Of a DNA stretch of 41,869 bases, positions 7,619 through 16,298 are shown piece by piece. Both the position numbers and the translations under genes were made by a program. This DNA comes from Prevotellaceae bacterium UBA2448. Lineage in GTDB: Bacteria; Bacteroidota; Bacteroidia; Bacteroidales; Bacteroidaceae. The notes beneath the pieces are model-generated. The model worked only from the letters and a program-made list of their open reading frames with translations, ran no database searches and was not told the origin of the DNA. The DNA lies in NCBI GenBank assembly GCA_002342585.1, contig DDQG01000021.1, positions 1 to 41,869 on the forward strand, in the 5' to 3' direction. Position 1 is the stretch's first letter, and the number at the start of each line of letters is the position of its first letter.

Positions 7619-9054
7619 AGTCACCACTACACCCCATAATGTTTGCCGGAACTGGCAGCGACGTAGGCAAGAGCATCATTGCTGCTGCCTTCTGCCGCAT
7701 ATTCCGTCAGGACGGTTACCAGCCCGCACCTTTCAAAGCACAGAATATGGCATTGAACAGCTATGTCACTTCCGACGGACTGGAGATTGGGCGTGCACAA
7801 GCCGTACAGGCAGAAGCTGCAGGTATAGCATGTCAGTCGGACATGAATCCGTTGCTACTGAAACCACAAAGCGACCACACATCGCAGGTAGTCCTTCACG
7901 GACAACCCATCGGCAACAAGGACGCATACGACTACTGGCGCAGGGGGAGTTCGGAAATCGATTTCCGAGGAGAAGTATGCAAGGCTTTCGACCGTCTGTC
8001 AACACATTATAACCCAATTGTGATGGAGGGTGCCGGTAGTATTGCAGAGATAAATCTAAGAGACAGGGATCTGGTTAATATGTCGATGGCTCGTCATGCA
8101 AAAGCTGATGTGATACTAGTGGGTGACATCGACCGAGGTGGTGTGTTTGCAAGTGTTTATGGAAGCATAGCCCTGCAGACAGAGGAAGACCGCAAACTCA
8201 TCAAGGGTATCATCATTAATAAGTTTCGTGGCGACATGCGCCTGTTTGAAGAAGGCAGAAAGATGATGGAGGAGATATGTGGGGTACCCGTTTTGGGTGT
8301 GGTGCCTTACTACAAAGATATTTATATTGAGGAAGAAGACAGCGTAGCACTGGAACAGAAACGCCGACAACTGACCGAGGGTAAGGTGAATGTAGCTGTA
8401 GTTCTGTTGCGACATATCAGTAACTACACCGACTTCGATATCATGGAGCGCGACCCAAGGGTTAATCTGTTCTACACAAACAATACTGCAGACATTGAGC
8501 ATTCAGACATTATTATCCTTCCCGGCACGAAAGCAACAATCGACGATTTACTAGAACTACGCAGAAACGGTTGTGCTGCCGCCATACAGCGAGCTTATAG
8601 AAACGGAAAGACAATTATAGGTATTTGTGGAGGTTACCAAATATTGGGAGAAATGGTGGAAGACCCCGATGGAATCGAGGGAAATATAGCCAATCTGCCA
8701 GGATTGGGACTCCTCCCCATTCGTACCACGATGCACCCAATCAAGACTACACGCCAAGTTACATTCGATTTCAACGGACAAATGTGTCAAGGCTATGAAA
8801 TACATCAAGGACAGAGTAGCACAGAAGAAAAGGTATTCATAAAGAACAATTGCATCGGCACCTATATTCATGGCTTTCTCGATAATCAGCCTGTTATCGA
8901 TTATTTGCTAAAGAATTTTCAAACACAAAGCACGACATCAAACGTACAAAGCATAGAAGAATTCAAGCAGCAGCAATATGATAGTTTGGCAAACCATGTG
9001 CGGCAGTATGTAGATATGGAGCGAATATATAAAATACTATCGGACAATGATTGA
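7615..9054 (+). CDS. cbiP: Cobyric acid synthase
   Basis: 479 residues, the normal length for CbiP/CobQ, which performs four glutamine-dependent amidations on adenosylcobyrinate a,c-diamide. The N-terminal ATPase has GTGSDVGKS, PFKAQNMALNS and VMEGAGSIAEINL. The C-terminal glutaminase has ILPGTKAT, the nucleophile Cys in GICGGYQILG, and GYEIHQG with a final histidine in GTYIHGF. ATGA overlap with the adenosyltransferase gene and an 8-bp overlap with cobD point to a translationally coupled operon. Confidence 0.95.
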   Translation: MKSPLHPIMFAGTGSDVGKSIIAAAFCRIFRQDGYQPAPFKAQNMALNSYVTSDGLEIGRAQAVQAEAAGIACQSDMNPLLLKPQSDHTSQVVLHGQPIGNKDAYDYWRRGSSEIDFRGEVCKAFDRLSTHYNPIVMEGAGSIAEINLRDRDLVNMSMARHAKADVILVGDIDRGGVFASVYGSIALQTEEDRKLIKGIIINKFRGDMRLFEEGRKMMEEICGVPVLGVVPYYKDIYIEEEDSVALEQKRRQLTEGKVNVAVVLLRHISNYTDFDIMERDPRVNLFYTNNTADIEHSDIIILPGTKATIDDLLELRRNGCAAAIQRAYRNGKTIIGICGGYQILGEMVEDPDGIEGNIANLPGLGLLPIRTTMHPIKTTRQVTFDFNGQMCQGYEIHQGQSSTEEKVFIKNNCIGTYIHGFLDNQPVIDYLLKNFQTQSTTSNVQSIEEFKQQQYDSLANHVRQYVDMERIYKILSDND

Positions 9055-10048
9055 AGGACACGGCGACGATAAATACAAGTATCCAGACATAAAAATCGAC
9101 TTTTCATCGAATATTTGTGTCCATAACAGCCATCAAACTCTGATGACTCACCTCGCCAGTCACCCCGAACTCATCGACCACTACCCCGAACCCGAAGCAT
9201 GGTCGTTGGAGGCAATGATAGCAGAACTCCACAAAATAAAACCCGAACAGGTCATCGTCACAAATGGTGCAACAGAAGCTATTTATCTCATAGCCCAGAC
9301 TTTCGGCAGGCAACCCGTTATTCCTACACCAACATTCAGCGAATATGAAGACGCCTGCAATATGTATCCTCGCACTGCTGACATCGTCGATATAGCAACA
9401 GGCGAAAAACGCAACAACAAAATGCTATGGTTGTGCAATCCGAACAATCCAACCGGCGAGGTATATGATCAGCTCTACATAGACCGCATGATGGCAGAAT
9501 ATGGATTAGTAATTCTCGACCATAGTTATGAGGACTACACAGACAAACATATTATGTCGCCACGATGGGGATGCCACACAGCATATTCTGTACAAATACA
9601 CTCTATGACAAAGACTTACGGAGTACCCGGTTTGCGATTAGGATATATAACTGGACACGAGAGTCTTACGAGCCAGATACGTCAGCATATACATCCGTGG
9701 AGCGTATCATCACTGGCTATTGAAGCTGGTAAATTTCTGTTGCAACACGACGAACTTAAATGTGAACCTGATTTAAAAGAAGCACGAAGACTCCAAAACC
9801 TGATACAACAGTCGGGCAACATAATCGTAAAACCATCCGATACTAATTTCTGTTTGTGTAAGATGCTGCACCATAGTGCTGCCGAACTGAAAGAATATCT
9901 TGCTAAAAAACACCAGATTCTGATTAGGGATGCATCTAATTTTAAAGGACTGACAGCTAACCATTTCCGCATCGCTTCACAAAAGCCGGAAGAGAACGAT
10001 GCTCTAGTTAATGCTATCAACTTATTCGTACAATCAAAGAATGGATAA
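9047..10048 (+). CDS. cobD: Threonine-phosphate decarboxylase-type PLP enzyme
   Basis: 333 residues of the class I/II aminotransferase fold, of the CobD/histidinol-phosphate aminotransferase group. In cobalamin synthesis CobD makes (R)-1-amino-2-propanol O-phosphate for the nucleotide loop. Visible motifs are VTNGATEAIYL, LCNPNNPTGEVYD, VILDHSYEDYTD, the PLP-lysine motif SMTKTYGVPGLRLGY and the C-terminal arginine region NHFRIASQ. It is shorter than Salmonella CobD (about 360 residues) and lacks that protein's cysteine/histidine-rich tail. Position between cbiP and cbiB supports the role; by sequence alone it could be confused with HisC. Confidence 0.87.
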   Translation: MIEGHGDDKYKYPDIKIDFSSNICVHNSHQTLMTHLASHPELIDHYPEPEAWSLEAMIAELHKIKPEQVIVTNGATEAIYLIAQTFGRQPVIPTPTFSEYEDACNMYPRTADIVDIATGEKRNNKMLWLCNPNNPTGEVYDQLYIDRMMAEYGLVILDHSYEDYTDKHIMSPRWGCHTAYSVQIHSMTKTYGVPGLRLGYITGHESLTSQIRQHIHPWSVSSLAIEAGKFLLQHDELKCEPDLKEARRLQNLIQQSGNIIVKPSDTNFCLCKMLHHSAAELKEYLAKKHQILIRDASNFKGLTANHFRIASQKPEENDALVNAINLFVQSKNG

Positions 10049-11003
10049 TTGGATGTCGGTCATATTACCATTGCTGACAGGTTGGGCGCTCGACCTGCTC
10101 ATAGGCGACCCTTTATGGCTACCCCATCCTATTGTGTGGTTTGGCAAGGCTATTGCAGCATGTGAACAGCATCTGAACAAAGGATTGCATCGGAAAGCCA
10201 AGGGCGCTTTTACAGCTATATTCCTAATCGCGGCAGTATTCATCATCACATGGGGACTCCGATATCTATGTACAACTTTCACATTTCACATTTTACATCT
10301 CACATTTCACATCTCAATCCTTTTCGACACTATAGTCATTTTCTACTGTCTGGCAGGTACAACCCTCATTCGAGAGGTGCGGCAGGTATTTCTGGCACTC
10401 GACCGCTCCCTGGACGAAGGACGAAAGCAAGTGGCTCGAATTGTAGGTCGCGACACCAAAGATTTGTCCGCTCAAGAAGTTCGCACTGCCGCACTCGAAA
10501 CGCTGGCAGAGAATCTCTCTGACGGTGTGATAGCTCCTCTGTTCTGGTTCGCAATATTGGGCACTCCTGGTATGCTGGCATACAAGATGGTAAACACACT
10601 CGATTCAATGATTGGATATAGGACTGAGCGTTATTTGGACTTTGGCTGTTGGGCAGCAAGAATTGACGATATTGCCAATTATATCCCTGCAAGACTAACT
10701 GCTTTGCTAATGGTTTTGCCCAATATTGTGGTCAAGGGCAAATGGTCACTGGTAAACTTCGTCTTTAAGAACGGAAGCAAACATGCTTCACCCAACAGCG
10801 GATATCCGGAAGCCGCATTAGCAGGTCTGCTCAATTGCCGTTTTGGCGGTCCACATTACTATTTTGGTCAGGTTTTCGACAAGCCATATATTGGCGAGAA
10901 CGATAGACCGCTGACCACCGACGACATGAAAAAAGCCGTACGAGTAAATCGAACGGCTGAGGTACTGATGATTCTTTTAATCACAGTTTTATATCTTTCA
11001 TAA
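10041..11003 (+). CDS. cbiB: Adenosylcobinamide-phosphate synthase
   Basis: A membrane protein of about 320 residues of the CbiB family, which couples aminopropanol (phosphate) to adenosylcobyric acid. Key motifs are DLLIGDPLWLPHPIVWFG near the N-terminus, ENLSDGVIAPLFW, NTLDSMIGYRTERYLDFG and SPNSGYPEAALAGLL. The ATG at 10041 is preferred because the DLLIGDP motif then sits at its usual distance; it overlaps cobD by 8 bp. A longer frame from 10011 adds ten residues with no family support. Residues about 79-93 are encoded by six copies of a 7-bp tandem repeat (10277-10318), giving the odd segment TFTFHILHLTFHIS. Last gene of the plus-strand operon, convergent with cobT. Confidence 0.92.
   Translation: MDNWMSVILPLLTGWALDLLIGDPLWLPHPIVWFGKAIAACEQHLNKGLHRKAKGAFTAIFLIAAVFIITWGLRYLCTTFTFHILHLTFHISILFDTIVIFYCLAGTTLIREVRQVFLALDRSLDEGRKQVARIVGRDTKDLSAQEVRTAALETLAENLSDGVIAPLFWFAILGTPGMLAYKMVNTLDSMIGYRTERYLDFGCWAARIDDIANYIPARLTALLMVLPNIVVKGKWSLVNFVFKNGSKHASPNSGYPEAALAGLLNCRFGGPHYYFGQVFDKPYIGENDRPLTTDDMKKAVRVNRTAEVLMILLITVLYLS
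10277..10318. repeat. 7-bp tandem repeat inside cbiB (locus B, unit TTTCACA)
   Basis: Contiguous heptamers TTTCACA, TTTCACA, TTTTACA, TCTCACA, TTTCACA, TCTCAAT begin at 10277, 10284, 10291, 10298, 10305 and 10312. They lie in the coding frame of cbiB. Since 7 is not a multiple of 3, gain or loss of one unit would shift the frame. Confidence 0.9.
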
Positions 11004-11017
11004 TACTGCAAGTATTA
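11001..11017. terminator. 17-bp palindrome joining the convergent stop codons of cbiB and cobT
   Basis: TAATACT-GCA-AGTATTA is a perfect 7-bp inverted repeat. Its left end is the cbiB stop (TAA, 11001-11003) and its right end is the cobT stop on the minus strand (11015-11017). It may act as a weak bidirectional terminator, but the stem is AT-rich and there is little T-tract, so the function is uncertain. Confidence 0.35.
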
Positions 11018-12070
11018 GAAATATTTCGTAATATTCGCATTTTCGAAGTTATTCATTTCGTTCACCATTCTTACAGCTGAATCGATGATAGGGAAGGCAC
11101 AAAGTGCCCCTGTCCCTTCTCCAAGTCGCAGCCCCAAATGAAGCAATGGTTTTGCATTAACTATGTCGAGCATCATCTTATGACCGATTTCATCGCCAGA
11201 ATGGGTGAATATCATATAGTCCTGCGATGCCGGATAGAGACGAATAGCAGCCAAAGCACAGGCTGTCATAATGAAACCGTCAATCAGTAACACAACATGT
11301 CGTTCTGCTGCTCGCAACATTGCCCCTATAGCAGTAATCATCTCAAAACCTCCAAAGTAAGAAAGGCACAGAGTATTATTGATTGCACCATTTTGACCAT
11401 ATAGCTTATTATATTTCTCCAAAGACTTCTTCAGGACCTCATATTTACGACGAATACCATCATTATCGAGTCCAGCTCCAGCACCTACACATTCCTTTAA
11501 CGGAATATCCCCGAACAGACTCATCCAAATACTTGAGGGTGATGTGTTACCTATTCCCATTTCACCGACGCTTAGAATACGACACCCCTCCTCTATGCAT
11601 TCATCCACCAGATCGCTTCCTATCTGAATGGCACTATTAAACTCCTCCTCACTCATAGCAGGTTCATATAGGAAGTTTTTGGTACCACAACCAATCTTAC
11701 GATTGATAATATCAGGAAATGATGAAAGGTCGTAATCAACACCGACATCGACGATGCGGAGTTTAAATCCATGCTGACGACAGAACATATTGACACCACC
11801 GCCACCTCGGGTAAAGTTGATCATCTGTTGCCACGTCACTTCGCGTGGAGACACACTGACACCTTCTCTTTCAATACCATGATCTCCACCCAAAAGCAAA
11901 TGACAAGGATGAGAAAGTGAGGGGGTCAATGTCTGTTGGATAAGACATATCTGTGCTGCAAGTTCTTCTAACCGTCCCAAAGAACCTTTAGGCTTGTTCA
12001 AATTGTCGATTTTTTGCCAAATGGCACTTTCGAGCGATTTGTCCGTAGGATGTATGTCAAATGTCTTCAT
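11015..12070 (-). CDS. cobT: Nicotinate-nucleotide--dimethylbenzimidazole phosphoribosyltransferase
   Basis: 351 residues, the usual CobT length. The enzyme activates the lower-ligand base by transferring phosphoribose from nicotinate mononucleotide. Diagnostic motifs are NKPKGSLGRLEELA near residue 30, LLLGGDHGIEREGVS, FTRGGGGVN, SVGEMGIGNTSPSS and the catalytic-glutamate region LRLGEGTGALCAFP. It overlaps cobU by 4 bp (ATGA) and is the last gene of cobS-cobU-cobT. No bluB or bza gene for making the lower-ligand base is in the window, so the base attached in vivo cannot be predicted. Confidence 0.96.
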   Translation of the reverse strand: MKTFDIHPTDKSLESAIWQKIDNLNKPKGSLGRLEELAAQICLIQQTLTPSLSHPCHLLLGGDHGIEREGVSVSPREVTWQQMINFTRGGGGVNMFCRQHGFKLRIVDVGVDYDLSSFPDIINRKIGCGTKNFLYEPAMSEEEFNSAIQIGSDLVDECIEEGCRILSVGEMGIGNTSPSSIWMSLFGDIPLKECVGAGAGLDNDGIRRKYEVLKKSLEKYNKLYGQNGAINNTLCLSYFGGFEMITAIGAMLRAAERHVVLLIDGFIMTACALAAIRLYPASQDYMIFTHSGDEIGHKMMLDIVNAKPLLHLGLRLGEGTGALCAFPIIDSAVRMVNEMNNFENANITKYF

Positions 12071-12582
12071 TTTATCTTTACTTCAATTCCACTAATCATA
12101 AGAATTACCTCGTCTGCTTTGGAGGCTATGTATTGATTCATCCAACCCTGAAGGTCAGTAAATTTCCGCTGTAGTGCGTTGTCGGAAACACCACCAAGAC
12201 CTATCTCGTTTGTCACAAATATATATGTGGCATCATGTGCAGTAAAAGCGTCAAATTCTTTTTTCGCCATTGCCAAACAATGTTTAATGTCCAATGTCGG
12301 CTCATCAACAGAAATAAAATTCGTAAGCCAAAGTGTGACACAATCTATAACCACAACTCGTCCTGTCAGATCAAGACGACTCAGATGGATTTCCTCTTCG
12401 ATATTGGTCCACTGTGGTCCACGACGCTCCTGATGTATTAGTACTCGCTCCCGAAACTCATCATCCCAGATATGTGCTGTAGCAACATAGACTGGAGTTT
12501 TAGACAAACTAAGTGCCATCTGTTCAGCCTTATTGCTCTTTCCGGAGCGCTGGCCGCCGGTAATCAAAATAATCCGTTTCAT
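12067..12582 (-). CDS. cobU: Adenosylcobinamide kinase / adenosylcobinamide-phosphate guanylyltransferase
   Basis: 171 residues of the bifunctional CobU family, which phosphorylates adenosylcobinamide and then transfers GMP. The P-loop GGQRSGKS lies near the N-terminus, followed by the helix with the guanylylated histidine (RVLIHQERRGPQW), VVIDCVTLWLTNF and VTNEIGLGGVSDNALQRKF. The start is placed at 12582, where ATG overlaps the cobS stop (ATGA); an ATG three codons upstream is possible. The conserved ISGIEVKIK tail is intact. Confidence 0.95.
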   Translation of the reverse strand: MKRIILITGGQRSGKSNKAEQMALSLSKTPVYVATAHIWDDEFRERVLIHQERRGPQWTNIEEEIHLSRLDLTGRVVVIDCVTLWLTNFISVDEPTLDIKHCLAMAKKEFDAFTAHDATYIFVTNEIGLGGVSDNALQRKFTDLQGWMNQYIASKADEVILMISGIEVKIK

Positions 12583-13358
12583 AGGGCACATAATACAATA
12601 TACACGGACAACTCAGTTAATAGGCATACAGCACCGCAACAGTCACCCGTATAACCGTGAATTTTGTTATTAATAAACAGATACAAGAAATACATAACGA
12701 TGCAGGGAACAGAAATAATCATTCCCCATGGCAGATGAGTAAACCAAAGAAATACAGCCATTGGTAAAAGTCCTTGAATAGTAAGACTGAGTCCGGCCTG
12801 CCAATTAATATTCCTATAAATCATCTTTGTTTTGGCTTCCTCCTCCCTACGGGCATAAGGCATCATGATAATGAGTGGTGCAGACACCATTTTAGAATAA
12901 GGAGTTGCTGCCATGATAGCGAAAACTGCAATCGTAGGAGAAAGTGAAAGTAGTGTTGCAGCAAGAAGAAGAAAGTATAGTATCAGTCCGATGACTCCAT
13001 AGGTTCCTATGTGTGAGTCTTTCATTATGGTGAGAATACGTTCTCTGTCCGAACCGCCTCCACCAAAACCATCCATAAAGTCAGCTAACCCGTCTTCGTG
13101 CAGAGCCCCAGTAATCATCAAACGCACTACTATAGCCAGCAACACGGCTATGGTATAAGGGAAATACATGCTGCACAACCATAGTGTAAGAGCCATCACC
13201 CCACCTGTTAGCCATCCAGTCAACGGCCAGAACTCAACTACGCTCTTATAACTCTCTTTCGGGGGTGCATAGAGACGCCATAAAGGAAGCCGCGTGAAGA
13301 AAATAAACGCGGCCCAGATGCGATCGTACCAATGTAAACGAATGATGTCTGTATGCAT
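12579..13358 (-). CDS. cobS: Adenosylcobinamide-GDP ribazoletransferase (cobalamin synthase)
   Basis: About 259 residues of an integral membrane protein that joins adenosylcobinamide-GDP and alpha-ribazole (phosphate), the last assembly step. The hallmark is GALHEDGLADFMDGFGGG followed by RILTIMKDSHIGTYGVIG. Several hydrophobic segments surround it, and FFTRLPLWRL near the N-terminus is typical of the family. A frame can be opened at 13379, but a minus-strand -7 box (13377-13384) overlaps that codon, so the ATG at 13358 is preferred. First gene of cobS-cobU-cobT, divergent from btuF. Confidence 0.93.
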   Translation of the reverse strand: MHTDIIRLHWYDRIWAAFIFFTRLPLWRLYAPPKESYKSVVEFWPLTGWLTGGVMALTLWLCSMYFPYTIAVLLAIVVRLMITGALHEDGLADFMDGFGGGGSDRERILTIMKDSHIGTYGVIGLILYFLLLAATLLSLSPTIAVFAIMAATPYSKMVSAPLIIMMPYARREEEAKTKMIYRNINWQAGLSLTIQGLLPMAVFLWFTHLPWGMIISVPCIVMYFLYLFINNKIHGYTGDCCGAVCLLTELSVYIVLCAL

Positions 13359-13376
13359 ATTATTCGATTTTGCATA

Positions 13377-13384
13377 CAAAAGTA
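13377..13384 (-). promoter_or_regulatory. -7 box of the cobSUT promoter
   Basis: Minus-strand TACTTTTG matches TAnnTTTG about 19 bp upstream of the preferred cobS start (13358). There is no clear -33 element. It faces the btuF promoter across a 76-bp divergent gap. Confidence 0.45.
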
Positions 13385-13398
13385 CAAAATATATTTAG

Positions 13399-13406
13399 TA
13401 ATTTTG
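13399..13406 (+). promoter_or_regulatory. -7 box of the btuFC promoter
   Basis: TAATTTTG matches TAnnTTTG, 28 bp before the btuF ATG. A TTTG at 13369-13372 is a little too far (26 bp) for a standard -33 box. No riboswitch fits in this gap. Confidence 0.5.
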
Positions 13407-13434
13407 CAGCCTAAAAAGAAATTCTACTGAAATC

Positions 13435-14565
13435 ATGAAGAAAACAGTTTTATTTTCTGTTATTGCGACCCTACTCTGTGCTTGTACTGGAAGAAATGCC
13501 AAGTCACAGGCATCTAAAGATGCAGCATCCGACACAATCGTCACTATCGATGTAAAATACGCCACAGGCTACAGTGTTCGCGACTCAGCTAATGTACGAT
13601 TAGTAGATGTGGGCAAGCATGACCATTTTGCTTTGGTACATTCAGACAGCACAACAGTCCCAGACGGATATACAAAGGTATTGATACCTATTCATCGCAC
13701 CATCTGCATGACCTCGTTGCAGTTGTCGAATTTTACAATTCTTAATGCTCACGACGTTGTAAAGGGGATAACCGGCACAAAGAATATGTTCAACAAAGAT
13801 ATCCTTGAGAGGGTTAATGACGGACGCATCGTAAAGATAGGAATGGAAGGTAATTTCGACACAGAAATGGTATTGGCAGCTAATCCTGATGTCATTTTTA
13901 TTTCCCCATTCAAACGTGGAGGCTATGAACCAATCAAAGAATCGGGTGTCACGTTAGTTCCTCATTTAGGCTACAAGGAACTCAACCCATTAGGTCAGGC
14001 AGAATGGATTAAGTTCGTAGGAATGTTTATCGGTAAGGAACGTGAAGCACAAGAAATTTTCAACGGAATAGAGCAACGCTATAATGAACTAAAAATTAAG
14101 GTTCAGAATGCAATAGCTAAATCTCAAGATACAATAGCTATTCCTACTGTTTTCAGTGGTGAAATGCATAGTGGTACGTGGCATGCTGTTGGAGGGAAAA
14201 ACTATCTGGCTCAAATATTCCGTGATGCAGGTGCTGAGTATGTCATTAATGATGAAGAAACTGCAGGAGAAAACCTGGAATTCGAAAGAATATATTCCCT
14301 TGCAGCAAAAGCAGATTATTGGCGTATTCTGAACAGTTTTCCAGGTGACTTTTCGTATGAAGCATTACGTACATCAGAACCACGCAACGAACTTTTCGAA
14401 GCCTTCAGACAAAAGAAAGTTATATACTGTAATATGAAAAAACAGCCATATTACGAGACAACTCCAGTACAACCAGACGTACTACTAAAAGATTTTGTGG
14501 CTATTTTCCATCCAGAACTTATAGGACCTGATTACGCCCCCACATACTACAGATTACTGAAATGA
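13435..14565 (+). CDS. btuF: Cobalamin ABC transporter substrate-binding lipoprotein (BtuF-like)
   Basis: 376 residues of a class III periplasmic binding protein (FecB/BtuF fold). The signal peptide ends in TLLCAC, so Cys17 is probably lipidated. The first lobe has RTICMTSLQLSNFTIL and VKGITGTKNMFN; the second has the long linking helix QAEWIKFVGMFIGKEREAQEIFNGIEQRY and SGTWHAVGGKNYLAQIFRDAGAEY. Proteins of this fold also carry heme or siderophores. The assignment to corrinoids rests on its position inside a cobalamin region and its 4-bp overlap with a FecCD permease gene. Confidence 0.8.
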   Translation: MKKTVLFSVIATLLCACTGRNAKSQASKDAASDTIVTIDVKYATGYSVRDSANVRLVDVGKHDHFALVHSDSTTVPDGYTKVLIPIHRTICMTSLQLSNFTILNAHDVVKGITGTKNMFNKDILERVNDGRIVKIGMEGNFDTEMVLAANPDVIFISPFKRGGYEPIKESGVTLVPHLGYKELNPLGQAEWIKFVGMFIGKEREAQEIFNGIEQRYNELKIKVQNAIAKSQDTIAIPTVFSGEMHSGTWHAVGGKNYLAQIFRDAGAEYVINDEETAGENLEFERIYSLAAKADYWRILNSFPGDFSYEALRTSEPRNELFEAFRQKKVIYCNMKKQPYYETTPVQPDVLLKDFVAIFHPELIGPDYAPTYYRLLK

Positions 14566-15587
14566 AGACATACTCATTTTTCATAGGATTAGTTGTAGTC
14601 ATACTGGTACTGATTATTGTCAATCTTTTAGTCGGTTCAGTCAGCATTCCAGTGACTGAGGTGTGCCGCATCCTTATGGGAGACTATTCCAACGAAATTT
14701 GGTCAAACATTATATTAAGCAGCCGCTTGCCACAGGCATTGACGGCAGTAGTTGCTGGAGCAGGTCTTGCCGTCAGCGGTCTTCAGATGCAGACAGTATT
14801 TCGCAATCCCTTGGCAGGTCCCTCAGTATTAGGTATCAGCAATGGCTCCGCCTTAGGTGTTGCATTCGTTGTTCTATTATCAGGACGTGTTGGTGGAGTT
14901 GCACTTTCACGTTTGGGATATCTCGGTGATGCAGCCATGAGTATAGCAGCCATTGTAGGAGCGTTGGCTGTATTATCGCTTATCCTGTGGGTATCACAAA
15001 AAGTAAACGGGAATGTCACTCTGCTGATAATCGGTGTGATGATAGGTTATCTTGCAAATGCCATAATAGGTGTGATGAAATTCCTTTCACCCGAAGAGGA
15101 TGTAAAGGCATTCGTTGTATGGGGATTGGGATCTTTTTCCAGAGTTTCGGGCGATGAAATGGTGTTTTTTATAGTACAGATGTGCATTCTGATACCTTTA
15201 GCATGTTTACTGGTAAAACCATTAAACCTGATGCTATTGGGCGATAACTATGCAACGAATCTTGGACTGAATATACGCCGCGCCCGTATGCTGATAATTA
15301 TCAGTAGTGGTATATTGGTTGCAATCGTAACGGCTTATTGCGGTCCCATCATGTTTATCGGCATGGCTGTTCCTCATCTTGCCCGTGCTCTTTTCCGCAC
15401 ATCCAATCATCGCATTCTTATGCCAGGAACAGCTCTCTGTGGAGCTATTTTAGCATTGTTCTGCAACTTGATAGCTCGCATGCCTGGTTTTGAAGGTGCA
15501 CTTCCTGTGAATAGTGTGACAGCTCTGGTTGGAGCGCCTGTAATTGCTGCAATTCTTTTTGGAAGAAGGAAGAACGAGGTGGAATAG
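14562..15587 (+). CDS. btuC: ABC transporter permease, FecCD/BtuC family
   Basis: 341 residues with about ten hydrophobic segments, as usual for BtuC. Family signatures are SSRLPQALTAVVAGAGLAVSG, MQTVFRNPLAGPSVLGISNG, FVVWGLGSFSRVSGDE, and the cytoplasmic loop with GPIMFIGMAVPHLARALF that contacts the ATPase. ATGA overlap with btuF. The partner ATPase BtuD is not encoded next to it: the next gene is on the other strand and ends 3 bp away. Confidence 0.88.
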   Translation: MKTYSFFIGLVVVILVLIIVNLLVGSVSIPVTEVCRILMGDYSNEIWSNIILSSRLPQALTAVVAGAGLAVSGLQMQTVFRNPLAGPSVLGISNGSALGVAFVVLLSGRVGGVALSRLGYLGDAAMSIAAIVGALAVLSLILWVSQKVNGNVTLLIIGVMIGYLANAIIGVMKFLSPEEDVKAFVVWGLGSFSRVSGDEMVFFIVQMCILIPLACLLVKPLNLMLLGDNYATNLGLNIRRARMLIIISSGILVAIVTAYCGPIMFIGMAVPHLARALFRTSNHRILMPGTALCGAILALFCNLIARMPGFEGALPVNSVTALVGAPVIAAILFGRRKNEVE

Positions 15588-15590
15588 TCG

Positions 15591-16298
15591 CTACAGTATG
15601 TTTTTTATTTCCTCTAATGATGTAACCACATATGTTGGGGTTATAGCGCTTTCACTAACATCTATTCCCCATCGGTTAAATAACAGAGCATTGACACCAG
15701 AATTCAATGCCCCTTGAATATCATTCTGAATGTTATCGCCTATCATTAGTGTATCCTCACGGCGCGCTCCAGATACCTTAAATGCATAGTCAAAGTAAAT
15801 AGGCGAAGGTTTGTTGGCACCCGCATCTTCACTCAGAATAATGTTATCGAAGTAATCTCTCAATCCACTCGCTTCAAGTTTTTTATACTGTATCTCATGG
15901 AATCCGTTGCTACATATGTGCATACGGTAGCCTTTCCCGTGAAGGTAATCCATCAGTTCGTGAGCACCTTCAACAACTCCCGATTTGGACGAGCAGCAGT
16001 CAAGAAAAACATCACTCATCTCCAGACAGAGTTGCTCCGTAACCTCAAGTTTACTACTCGTACTTAACGGACGACGGAAACGCTCCACGATTAAATAGTC
16101 GCGAGTTATCTCACCTTTGGAATATTGGCGCCACAAATCTATATTGGTAGTCCAGTAGGCATCGTAAAAAGTTTGTGGGTCGGGGAAATATAGCTCAAGA
16201 TGGAACAACCCGAAGGTTTCTTTCAAAGCGACGTTGGCATTATTGTAGGTGTCATACAACGTATCGTCAAAGTCAATAAACAGATCTTTATAGCGCAT
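15591..16298 (-). CDS. HAD-superfamily hydrolase, YjjG-like phosphatase
   Basis: About 235 residues of the haloacid dehalogenase fold. Motif I is FIDFDDTLYDT (nucleophile and acid/base aspartates), motif II is in HICSNGF, motif III is the lysine in GANKPSP, and motif IV is MIGDNIQNDIQGA. A helical cap lies between motifs I and II. YjjG-type enzymes are nucleotidases that clean up unusual (d)NMPs. It is the last gene of the corrin-ring operon and overlaps cbiJD by 11 bp from the ATG at 16298. Because no CobC phosphatase is present, it may dephosphorylate alpha-ribazole phosphate or cobalamin phosphate; that is inference from context only. Confidence 0.82.
   Translation of the reverse strand: MRYKDLFIDFDDTLYDTYNNANVALKETFGLFHLELYFPDPQTFYDAYWTTNIDLWRQYSKGEITRDYLIVERFRRPLSTSSKLEVTEQLCLEMSDVFLDCCSSKSGVVEGAHELMDYLHGKGYRMHICSNGFHEIQYKKLEASGLRDYFDNIILSEDAGANKPSPIYFDYAFKVSGARREDTLMIGDNIQNDIQGALNSGVNALLFNRWGIDVSESAITPTYVVTSLEEIKNIL

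Noticed and set aside
9047..10048. Histidinol-phosphate aminotransferase of histidine synthesis
   Set aside because: The fold is the same, but the gene is embedded with overlaps between cbiP and cbiB and no other his gene is near.
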